Part shown: piece after piece, positions 56,281-64,000 of the stretch | How positions within the stretch are numbered: the stretch's first letter is position 1 | Layout of the letters: every line of letters begins with the position of its first letter | Assembly: GCF_000217915.1 (NCBI RefSeq) | Contig: NZ_AFOZ01000042.1 | Span: 17,249-81,248, forward strand | DNA from: Shewanella sp. HN-41 | Lineage (GTDB): Bacteria; Pseudomonadota; Gammaproteobacteria; Enterobacterales; Shewanellaceae | DNA length: 64,000 bases | Direction: 5' to 3' | Program-made: the position numbers and the translations under genes | Notes under the pieces: generated by a model | Told to the model about the DNA's origin: nothing | Databases searched by the model: none | The model's input: only the letters and a program-made list of their open reading frames with translations

Positions 56281-57925
56281 CCTTTGCCAGTATCCGCCGC
56301 GGTTACCACGTCATCAAGACCCTGCTCCAATATGGGTTAGATGAGGTTTTGCCGCCAAAGATGACCCCTTGGTACTTTAAACTCGCCCGTAATAGCTTAT
56401 TCTGGATCCGCAACAAGCATAAAAATAAGCCCGGTGGCGAACGCCTAAAACTGGCGATGCAGGAACTTGGCCCAGTTTATATCAAGCTTGGACAAATGCT
56501 CTCAACCCGCCGCGATTTACTCAGTGATGAGTGGGCTAGTGAGCTCGCTATGCTGCAGGACAAGGTCCCCCCCTTCGATGGTGCGCTCGCTCGCCAAGCG
56601 ATAGAAGCTGAGCTAAAAGCGCCAATTGAATCCTTATTTGATCACTTCGATGAAACGCCCTTAGCTTCAGCGTCGATTTCCCAAGTGCACACGGCAACAC
56701 TCAAATCAAATGGCAAAGCGGTAGTTTTGAAAGTGCTGCGTCCAAATGTAGAGGCCAAGATCCAAGCCGATCTACTGTTGATGTCACAAACCGCAAATAT
56801 AATTGACTATCTTCTAGGCGAAGGTAACAGGCTACGTCCCGCCGAAGTGATTGAAGATTACCGCGTCACGATTTTAGGTGAGTTAAACCTTAAGCTTGAG
56901 GCCTTAAACGCAGTTAAGTTACGTAATAACTTTCTCAATTCAGATGCCCTCTATGTGCCCTATGTATATGAGGAGTTTTGTTATCCACGCCTGATGGTGA
57001 TGGAACGTATTTACGGTATTCCAGTATCTGACATTGCCGCCCTCAAGGCACAGGGAACTAACTTCAAGCTGTTAGCCGAGCGCGGGGTTGAGTTGTTTTT
57101 ACCCAAGTATTCCGTGATAATTTTTTCCATGCAGATATGCATCCGGGCAATATTTTTATCTCGTTAGAGCACCCAGAAAACCCCTGTTACATTGGTTTAG
57201 ACTGCGGCATTATGGGCACACTCAGCGAAGTCGACAAACGCTACTTGGCCGAAAACTTCCTCGCCTTCTTCAATCGGGATTATCACAGAATCGCCCAGCT
57301 CTACATTGAGTCAGGTTGGGTATCGGAAAAAACCGACTTACAGGCCTTCGAACAAGCCATCAAGGTCGTTTGTGAACCTATGTTCAATAAACCGCTCGAT
57401 GAAATCTCCTTTGGTCATGTACTGTTAGAGCTATTTCGCACCGCACGCCACTTCGATATCATTGTGCAGCCGCAACTGGTGCTACTCGAAAAGACTTTGC
57501 TTTATATCGAGGGATTAGGCAGGCAGCTTTATCCACAGTTGGATTTATGGCAGACCGCTAAACCCTTTTTAGAACAGTGGATGGCCGAACAAGTAGGCCC
57601 TAAGGCCATGTTTAAAAAGGTTTCCACAAAACTGCCATATTGGTCTGATAAGCTACCTGAATTCCCAGAACTGATTTATGACAACCTTAAATTAGGCAGG
57701 AAATTGCTGAGTTCTCAGCAACAGATGCTAGATAAGTATTTAAAATATCAGCAGCAGTCACATAAGAGTAATTACCTGCTTATCACTTCTGCAATTTTAT
57801 TGATCTGTGGCACGTTATTGTTTAATCAAAACGCTACACTGTGGGCCCCTTACGTGTGTCTTATTTCAGGCGCAATATTGTGGTTTATCGGATGGCGATC
57901 TAGGCCAAAGAATCGTAAATTTTAG
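56277..57925 (+). pseudogene. ubiB: UbiB ubiquinone biosynthesis ATPase/kinase-like protein, frameshifted in a T5 tract
   Basis: UbiB is an ABC1/ADCK/COQ8-family protein needed for ubiquinone synthesis, anchored by C-terminal helices. The first frame (56277-57167) has the KxGQ motif [21 protein letters not shown], and [26 protein letters not shown]. It goes out of register after GVELF. The second frame holds [23 protein letters not shown] and two C-terminal membrane helices, ending at 57925. One missing T in 57096-57100 explains it. Repaired length is about 549 residues (E. coli 546). Both halves are intact, so sequence error is likely. Confidence 0.93.
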
Positions 57926-57984
57926 CTAGCACTAATTAATCAGAGGTTCATAATAGAACCGATATCAATTAAGAGGATACCTTC

Positions 57985-58224
57985 ATGGGTGGCATTAGTA
58001 TTTGGCAACTTCTTATCATTGCGTTAATCGTTGTCTTATTGTTTGGAACTAAGAAATTGCGCTCTTTGGGCGGTGATTTAGGCGGTGCGGTTAAGGGCTT
58101 CAAAAACGCCATGTCTTCAGAAGAAGATAAAAAGGCATTAGAAGACACCGAAGCAGCTAAAACAGTGCAAACGACTCAACAGGCGACGGAAAAAAAACCA
58201 GAGTCTAACAAAGAACAGGTGTAA
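57985..58224 (+). CDS. tatA: Sec-independent protein translocase TatA
   Basis: A 79-residue pore-forming subunit of the twin-arginine translocase. N-terminal membrane helix ([17 protein letters not shown]), the FGTKKLR hinge, an amphipathic helix ([16 protein letters not shown]) and a charged tail. Start with AGAGGATACCTTC upstream. First gene of tatABC, which would export Tat substrates such as the deacetylase at 20549. Confidence 0.96.
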   Translation: MGGISIWQLLIIALIVVLLFGTKKLRSLGGDLGGAVKGFKNAMSSEEDKKALEDTEAAKTVQTTQQATEKKPESNKEQV

Positions 58225-58230
58225 TTCCTT

Positions 58231-58707
58231 ATGTTTGACGGTATCGGCTTTATGGAGCTGCTGCTGATCGGTGTTCTGGGGCTCGTGGTTCTTGGCCCCG
58301 AGCGTCTACCGGTCGCGGTGCGTTCGATTACAGGTTGGATCCGCGCGATGAAACGCATGGCCAACTCAGTCAAAGATGAACTTGAGCAGGAGCTAAAGAT
58401 CGAGCAATTACATGCGGATCTTAAAAAAGCCGAGAGCAAAGGTTTAGCAAATCTTTCACCTGAACTTCAAGAATCTATCGATCAATTGAAGCAGGCTGCG
58501 CAGTCAGTGAATCGACCTTATCAAGTGCAAGATCCTGTTTCCCAAAACACTTCTGCACCGGGGGGGCCGATCCACAATCCAACTCAAGTGGGTCAAACAA
58601 GCCCGACAAGCCAGGTAGAGGCGAGTCCAACATCGGCGTCTCCCGCCGCTCACAGCGAGCCATCCCAGGGCGCGGATACCCGTTCTAACCCGAAAGCCAA
58701 CGGATAA
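58231..58707 (+). CDS. tatB: Sec-independent protein translocase TatB
   Basis: A 158-residue TatB, receptor component with TatC. It has the N-terminal helix [22 protein letters not shown] with the conserved GPERLP hinge, the amphipathic helix [22 protein letters not shown], and a Pro/Ser/Thr-rich low-complexity tail that varies between species. Gap of 6 bases after tatA and 3 before tatC. Standard arrangement. Confidence 0.96.
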   Translation: MFDGIGFMELLLIGVLGLVVLGPERLPVAVRSITGWIRAMKRMANSVKDELEQELKIEQLHADLKKAESKGLANLSPELQESIDQLKQAAQSVNRPYQVQDPVSQNTSAPGGPIHNPTQVGQTSPTSQVEASPTSASPAAHSEPSQGADTRSNPKANG

Positions 58708-58710
58708 TTC

Positions 58711-59460
58711 ATGTCGCAACAGCAGCCACTTATCAGCCACTTGCTTGAACTTAGGTCCAAGCTGCTTAAATCCATTGCCAGCGTGTTAATCGTATTCATC
58801 TGCAGCGTGTATTGGGCAAATGATATCTACCACTATATGGCAATCCCTTTAATGCAGTCTCTACCCTTGGGTGGCAGCATGATTGCGACCGATGTCGCCG
58901 CACCTTTCTTTGCCCCTTTTAAACTGACTTTAGTCCTGTCATTTTTTGTGGCCGTGCCCTATGTGCTCTATCAAATTTGGTCCTTTGTCGCGCCAGGCCT
59001 ATATAAACATGAAAAGCGCTTAGTCATGCCACTGCTCTTTAGCAGTACGGTGTTGTTTTACCTTGGTATTGCCTTTGCCTATTACATAGTATTTCCCGTG
59101 GTGTTTGGCTTCTTTGCCAACACAGCACCTGAGGGAGTACAAGTTGCAACGGACATAAGCAGCTACTTGGATTTTGTCTTAAAGCTTTTCTTTGCTTTCG
59201 GACTGTCCTTTGAAATCCCCATCGCCGTGGTTTTACTCTGCTGGGCAGGTGTGACAACTCCCGAAGATCTCAGGCAAAAACGTCCTTATATCGTTGTGGG
59301 AGCCTTCGTTGTTGGTATGTTATTAACACCGCCGGACGTGATTTCCCAGACTATGCTTGCAGTGCCAATGCTGTTATTGTTCGAGGGGGGTTTATTCGCG
59401 GCTCGTTTTTACAGTAAATCGAGCGACGAGTCGAACGAAGAAGAACAAACGAACGACTAA
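58711..59460 (+). CDS. tatC: Sec-independent protein translocase TatC
   Basis: A 249-residue inner-membrane protein with six helices, the signal-peptide receptor core of the Tat system. It begins [19 protein letters not shown], with the conserved HLxELR motif, and includes [37 protein letters not shown] with the PGLY-E-KR loop, and IVGAF-like helix 5 followed by [16 protein letters not shown]. The C-terminal tail is acidic. Third gene of the tat operon. Confidence 0.97.
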   Translation: MSQQQPLISHLLELRSKLLKSIASVLIVFICSVYWANDIYHYMAIPLMQSLPLGGSMIATDVAAPFFAPFKLTLVLSFFVAVPYVLYQIWSFVAPGLYKHEKRLVMPLLFSSTVLFYLGIAFAYYIVFPVVFGFFANTAPEGVQVATDISSYLDFVLKLFFAFGLSFEIPIAVVLLCWAGVTTPEDLRQKRPYIVVGAFVVGMLLTPPDVISQTMLAVPMLLLFEGGLFAARFYSKSSDESNEEEQTND

Positions 59461-59505
59461 CGCCCTTGCTGGCGTTAGAGGAATATAAGAATAAGGAAGA
59501 TCCTG

Positions 59506-60057
59506 ATGCGCTTAACTCTTATGGCTGCAGCGGTTATGCTGTTTTCGGTCCAAGCAAATGCCAGCATTGAACGACAACTGACTCAATGTGCCGCAACAGC
59601 AGACAAACTCGAACGCCTAATTTGCTATGACAACCTCGCCGCCAGCATAAAAGGCACAACGGCCACAATAGATACGCAAACTGCCCCTGTAAGTGTTGCC
59701 GCAGTGTTGGCTGCGCCAACTGTCGCTGTGGCCGCTAACGCTCCAGCAGCTCCAGCAGCTCCAGCAGCTCCAGCAGCTCCAGCAGCAAACATTGAAGATA
59801 ACTTCGGTATGGAAGCCAAGCGTATCCAAGAAAATACCGTCGATAAGATTTATCTAGACGTGCAGTCTGTTACAGAAGATCCCTATGGCGCTATTAAAGT
59901 GACATTCACTAACGGCCAAGTCTGGAAACAAACCGAGAGCCGCAAATTCAACCTAAAACAAGGTGACAAGGTCTTTATCGAGAAAGCCGCCCTAGGTTCT
60001 TTCTTAATGGGTACCGATAACCGCAACGCCCAGGTGAGGGTGAAGCGCCTAAAATAA
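59506..60057 (+). CDS. Exported protein with Ala-Pro repeat linker, unknown function
   Basis: A 183-residue periplasmic protein: signal peptide (MRLTLMAAAVMLFSVQANA), a short N-terminal segment with two cysteines (QLTQCAATADKLERLICYDNLA), which resembles the start of several envelope-associated proteins, then an Ala-Pro linker made of a 9-base tandem repeat, and a C-terminal domain (about 115-183) rich in beta strands (YGAIKVTFTNGQVWKQTESRKFNLKQGDKVFIEKAALG as split motif). I do not recognise a function. It lies between tatC and tatD, and its stop overlaps the tatD start. Confidence 0.75.
   Translation: MRLTLMAAAVMLFSVQANASIERQLTQCAATADKLERLICYDNLAASIKGTTATIDTQTAPVSVAAVLAAPTVAVAANAPAAPAAPAAPAAPAANIEDNFGMEAKRIQENTVDKIYLDVQSVTEDPYGAIKVTFTNGQVWKQTESRKFNLKQGDKVFIEKAALGSFLMGTDNRNAQVRVKRLK
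59740..59784 (+). repeat. Tandem repeat of a 9-base unit (GCTCCAGCA)x5
   Basis: Five perfect copies of GCTCCAGCA in frame, encoding Ala-Pro-Ala units in the linker of the exported protein, followed by one further GCA codon. Such a repeat can change copy number by slippage without breaking the frame. Confidence 0.95.
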
Positions 60058-60860
60058 TGCCCTCATACATAGATATCGCTGTCAATTTACTTGGCAGCGC
60101 ACTCGAACCAGACACAGCATCAATAATACAAGCGGCGGCGGACCAAGGGGTTTCGCCGTTAATCGTTATTGGCAGCGATTTAACTGAAAGTGCAACTGCC
60201 ATCGCGGTTTGCCAACAATATCCCAATCAACTCTATTGCACCGCTGGCGTACACCCACACCATGCCAGCGAATGGCAAGCAGATTCCAAGCAGATTCAAA
60301 CAGAGTTATGCCAAGCACCACAGGTCGTTGCCGTTGGCGAATGTGGACTTGACTATAACAGGGACTTTTCACCACGTCCTGCCCAGCGCCAAGCATTTAT
60401 CGCACAGCTAGAACTTGCCATAGAACTACAAAAACCCGTTCTAATGCATGAGCGAGATGCCCACAGTGATTTTTTGAGCATTATTAAGGAATACCGCCCC
60501 AAGCTAACCGGAGCATTACTGCACTGTTTTACTGGCACCCGCGCGCAAATGGAAGCTTATATTGACCTCGGTTTACACTTAGGTATTACTGGTTGGGTAT
60601 GCGATGAGAGACGTGGACAAGAATTAGCAGAGCTAGTGCCTTTTATTCCAAAAGAGCGCTTATTGATTGAAACTGACAGCCCTTACCTGCTCCCTCGGAG
60701 TATGCGACCCAAGCCAAAATCCAGTAAAAACAAGCCCGAATACCTTCCCTATATCGCACAGTATATTGCCAACTTACGTGGCGAAAATGCGGCTGAATTT
60801 GCTAAACAATGCTATCACAATAGCTTATCGTTTTTTAATTTGAGTCAATACGATGACTAG
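60057..60860 (+). CDS. tatD: TatD-family metal-dependent DNase
   Basis: A 267-residue TIM-barrel nuclease of the TatD/YchF-type hydrolase family, with 3'-to-5' DNase activity known in E. coli. It has the opening YIDIAVNLLGS, CTAGVHPHHASEW, VVAVGECGLDYNRDFSPRPAQRQAF, LMHERDAH, GALLHCFTGTRAQMEAY and LLIETDSPYL, which carry the metal ligands. Not a translocase component. Start overlaps the upstream gene by one base; stop overlaps the diguanylate cyclase start by 8 bases. Confidence 0.95.
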   Translation: MPSYIDIAVNLLGSALEPDTASIIQAAADQGVSPLIVIGSDLTESATAIAVCQQYPNQLYCTAGVHPHHASEWQADSKQIQTELCQAPQVVAVGECGLDYNRDFSPRPAQRQAFIAQLELAIELQKPVLMHERDAHSDFLSIIKEYRPKLTGALLHCFTGTRAQMEAYIDLGLHLGITGWVCDERRGQELAELVPFIPKERLLIETDSPYLLPRSMRPKPKSSKNKPEYLPYIAQYIANLRGENAAEFAKQCYHNSLSFFNLSQYDD

Positions 60861-62730
60861 TTTAGGTCGCTTATTGGTTTTGCTTATCAACATATTCATT
60901 TCATTTGGTGCTTTCGCCAGCACGATGAGTATAGATGAACGCACACCTACACCACTCAATTTAACACCTTGGCTCATGGTGACTCATAGCAATGGCACAA
61001 GTCAGTTAACCGACATTCAAGCGCTCCCACAGACGCAATGGCATAAGTTTACGAGTACCGATATTCAACGCCTTAGCCAACATGATTTCTGGCTGACGGT
61101 TAATCTAAACAGTGGCAATGAAAGCCTCTCGCGCATTCTCGCCCTAGATAATCCATTATTGGATAAAGTGACGATTTATCATTTAGTAGGTAACCAGCTG
61201 ATCAACACCGCCTATATGGGAGATACACTTCCCTATAAGCAACGCCCGTTATTGAGCAATATTTTTCTATATCCTTTTAAAATCAACGCCAATGAACAAC
61301 ACACCTTTTATCTGCATATAGAAACGGAAGGAAGTGCTGCAGTACCACTTAATCTATGGTCAGCCAATGATTTAGCCCAAATTGCCGAATCGACAGCTGT
61401 AGAGCATGGTTTTCAGCTCGGTGTGCTCGCCGCGATAGGGATCTTCAGTCTATTTATCGCTTTAGCTTCTGGTTCATTCAGTTACAGCTATTACTCCGGC
61501 TATGTACTCTGCATGACACTATTGGTCGCTACCATTAATGGCTTTGCTTTCCGTTTCCTCTGGCCTGATTGGCCTGCATTACAACGACTTATGGTTCCGA
61601 TATTATTACCCTTGGTAATGGCATTCGCTTTAATGTTTACCGAGAAAATACTGCAACTCAAATACCATAACCGCCGTATGCTCTTGATATGCCGTTACAG
61701 CGCAGTGTATATCCTATTAGTGAGCCTATTAGTGCCCTTCGTCCATTACGGTACAGCTCTTTACATTGAGATTGTTTCCGTTGTGATCCTCAGTGTGATT
61801 TTGATGATGCTCGCCATTGTCCAAGCGATTAACGGTCATAAGCTCGCCAAACTCTACACCATAGGGTGGGTGAGCATGCTCACTGGCGCTTGTATTAGCA
61901 GCCTACTCTATCTTGGTGTTATTAATTTGAATTTAAAACCACAGACCCCAGTTATGCTTGGGCTCACTTTTGAGATCATCTTCATGTCACTCGTGCTCGC
62001 GATTCGTTACAACGATGAACGCAAAGCTAAATTGCGTATTCAACAGGAAGCATTGAAACAAGCTCAAAAAATCCGCAGTGCCCGGGAAGAAGCGTTAAAA
62101 CTTGAAGCAGAGACCAACGAAAGGCTAGAGCAAATGGTGCAAGAACGCACCCTAGAACTTGAGATCACCCTTAGAGAGCTGCATGAAGTCAATCAAAAGC
62201 TGACTGAACAGAGTACAATTGACAGCTTAACCGGAGTTAAAAACCGTAGCGCCTTCGATAAACGCATGCTTGCAGAGAGCCGGATCAGTCGCCGCCAAGA
62301 AACGCCCATCGCACTATTAATGCTAGATATCGACAGATTTAAATCGATCAATGACCATTTTGGTCACTTAGCTGGGGATCAGGCATTAAAGAAGATTGCC
62401 CAGACATTACAACAACATTTAAAGCGTCCAACGGATCTAGTATCACGTTTTGGTGGTGAAGAGTTTGCTATTATTCTACCCAACACAACGGCGGAAGGCG
62501 CACTTAAGGTCGCTGAAGGCATTCGAGACGCTGTGACCTCTATTGACCTAGAATGGGAAGGGAAACCTATTCCATTGACCATCAGTATCGGAGTCAGTGC
62601 CGATATCATGACTAGTGATCAACACAATACCGAATTACTAGAACAAGCTGATAAAGCTCTCTATCAAGCGAAAAATAACGGGCGCAATCAAGTGAAATTG
62701 TATGTGCCAGCAAGAGCAGAACCTAATTAG
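60853..62730 (+). CDS. Diguanylate cyclase with 7TMR-DISM sensor
   Basis: A 625-residue membrane protein. A signal segment, an extracytoplasmic 7TMR-DISMED2-like domain (about 35-180, SILALDNPLLDKVTIYHL-type sequence), seven membrane helices (about 195-400), a coiled coil (about 400-455) and a C-terminal GGDEF domain follow in order. The active site is RFGGEEFAIILP (GGEEF), and an RPTD sequence five residues before it forms the RxxD inhibitory site. It should make c-di-GMP and show product inhibition. The sensed ligand is unknown. Overlaps tatD by 8 bases, and hemB follows. Confidence 0.92.
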   Translation: MTSLGRLLVLLINIFISFGAFASTMSIDERTPTPLNLTPWLMVTHSNGTSQLTDIQALPQTQWHKFTSTDIQRLSQHDFWLTVNLNSGNESLSRILALDNPLLDKVTIYHLVGNQLINTAYMGDTLPYKQRPLLSNIFLYPFKINANEQHTFYLHIETEGSAAVPLNLWSANDLAQIAESTAVEHGFQLGVLAAIGIFSLFIALASGSFSYSYYSGYVLCMTLLVATINGFAFRFLWPDWPALQRLMVPILLPLVMAFALMFTEKILQLKYHNRRMLLICRYSAVYILLVSLLVPFVHYGTALYIEIVSVVILSVILMMLAIVQAINGHKLAKLYTIGWVSMLTGACISSLLYLGVINLNLKPQTPVMLGLTFEIIFMSLVLAIRYNDERKAKLRIQQEALKQAQKIRSAREEALKLEAETNERLEQMVQERTLELEITLRELHEVNQKLTEQSTIDSLTGVKNRSAFDKRMLAESRISRRQETPIALLMLDIDRFKSINDHFGHLAGDQALKKIAQTLQQHLKRPTDLVSRFGGEEFAIILPNTTAEGALKVAEGIRDAVTSIDLEWEGKPIPLTISIGVSADIMTSDQHNTELLEQADKALYQAKNNGRNQVKLYVPARAEPN

Positions 62731-63750
<1,020 letters not shown>

Positions 63751-63775
63751 CCCTTTTACCTGATGACCGACTGAA

Positions 63776-63801
63776 GAGCAGCACTTAGCTGCTCTTTTTT
63801 T
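63776..63801 (+). terminator. Terminator of hemB
   Basis: Perfect 7-bp stem GAGCAGC / GCTGCTC with loop ACTTA, followed by seven T. Confidence 0.93.
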
Positions 63802-63900
63802 GATTTCACTTTTTCGAACTTAAGTGGATAAGTCATCTGCTAGCAATAGGGAGAAATGGGGCTATAGAGCGGGATGTTATAAAGTCCTAAATACAGATGC

Positions 63901-63927
63901 AAAAAAGCCAGCTTATTCAGCTGGCTT
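63901..63927 (-). terminator. Rho-independent terminator of the rRNA operon
   Basis: On the minus strand AGCCAGCT / AGCTGGCT (8 bp, loop GAATA) followed by six T, about 28 bases downstream of the 5S 3' end. Also weakly bidirectional. Confidence 0.85.
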
Positions 63928-63954
63928 CGTCACTGCTCTTTTCAGAGCTTATTA

Positions 63955-64000
63955 GGCGCTTGGCGATGACCTACTCTCACATGGGGAGACCCCACACTAC
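63955..64000 (-). rRNA. rrf: 5S ribosomal RNA, 3' end (cut by window edge)
   Basis: Reverse complement of the last 46 bases matches the 3' part of gammaproteobacterial 5S rRNA, including GTAGTGTGGGGTCTCCCCAT, GAGAGTAGG and the final GCCAAGCGCC that pairs with the 5' end. The remaining ~70 bases and probably 23S and 16S lie beyond the window on the minus strand, convergent with hemB. Confidence 0.95.

Noticed and set aside
59617..59829. Minus-strand frame rich in repeated Cys-Trp-Ser
   Set aside because: It is the complement of the 9-base Ala-Pro repeat, not a metal-binding protein.

Overview
The window reads as a chromosomal segment of a Shewanella species close to the S. oneidensis group. 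Supporting signs are an octaheme tetrathionate reductase of the Shewanella type, eukaryotic-type ornithine decarboxylase, RegB/RegA-like redox regulators, ubiE-ubiJ-ubiB-tatABC-tatD-hemB in gammaproteobacterial order, and a gene-dense layout with moderate GC. Coding is mixed-strand and mostly housekeeping. I see no prophage, CRISPR array, IS transposase or tRNA gene. The right edge enters a 5S rRNA gene on the minus strand, so an rRNA operon lies beyond it.

Layout: 1-4.2 kb, end of priA, argS and ftsN. 4.2-6.6 kb, a NfeD/SPFH membrane-scaffold operon. 7-8.7 kb, a Tsx-like nucleoside porin convergent with udp. 9-14 kb, a YdcH-type small protein, ornithine decarboxylase, an MscS channel and a Sel1-repeat protein. 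14-20.5 kb, an oxyanion respiration cluster: a solute-binding protein, a monoheme cytochrome c, a DUF3373 outer-membrane protein, octaheme tetrathionate reductase and a MOT1/SulP-like transporter. 20.5-24.4 kb, an old-yellow-enzyme/NTF2-like/Tat-deacetylase operon divergent from a LysR regulator. 24.4-27 kb, a TtrS/TtrR-like two-component pair. 27.4-31.2 kb, a lipoprotein, hslVU, and DUF971 and DUF4375 proteins. 31.3-33.5 kb, a KAP-family P-loop NTPase bracketed by two ~250-bp inverted repeats, next to a truncated photolyase-related gene. 34-36.7 kb, RegA/RegB-like regulators and an SDR. 36.8-54.7 kb, mixed metabolic and membrane genes, including a TonB receptor, Mn-pyrophosphatase, an MCP, a glycosyltransferase, PAP2, rraA and an arginase-family enzyme. 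54.9-63.8 kb, ubiE-ubiJ-ubiB, tatABC, tatD, a diguanylate cyclase and hemB.

Two things stand out. First, the otr operon and the ttrS/ttrR intergenic region share an exact 12-mer (GTGATACACCTC). At the otr operon it forms a perfect palindrome, which suggests the TtrSR-like system controls both itself and otr. Second, the KAP NTPase sits between long inverted copies of a structured non-coding repeat, the layout of an acquired and possibly defensive module.

Five genes (ftsN, an OYE reductase, a LysR regulator, hslU, ubiB) each carry a single-base indel in a 5-7-base A or T homopolymer. Several are core genes, so sequencing or assembly error is the simplest explanation. Coordinates and starts were chosen from reading frames, Shine-Dalgarno sequences and remembered family lengths. 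No database search was possible.
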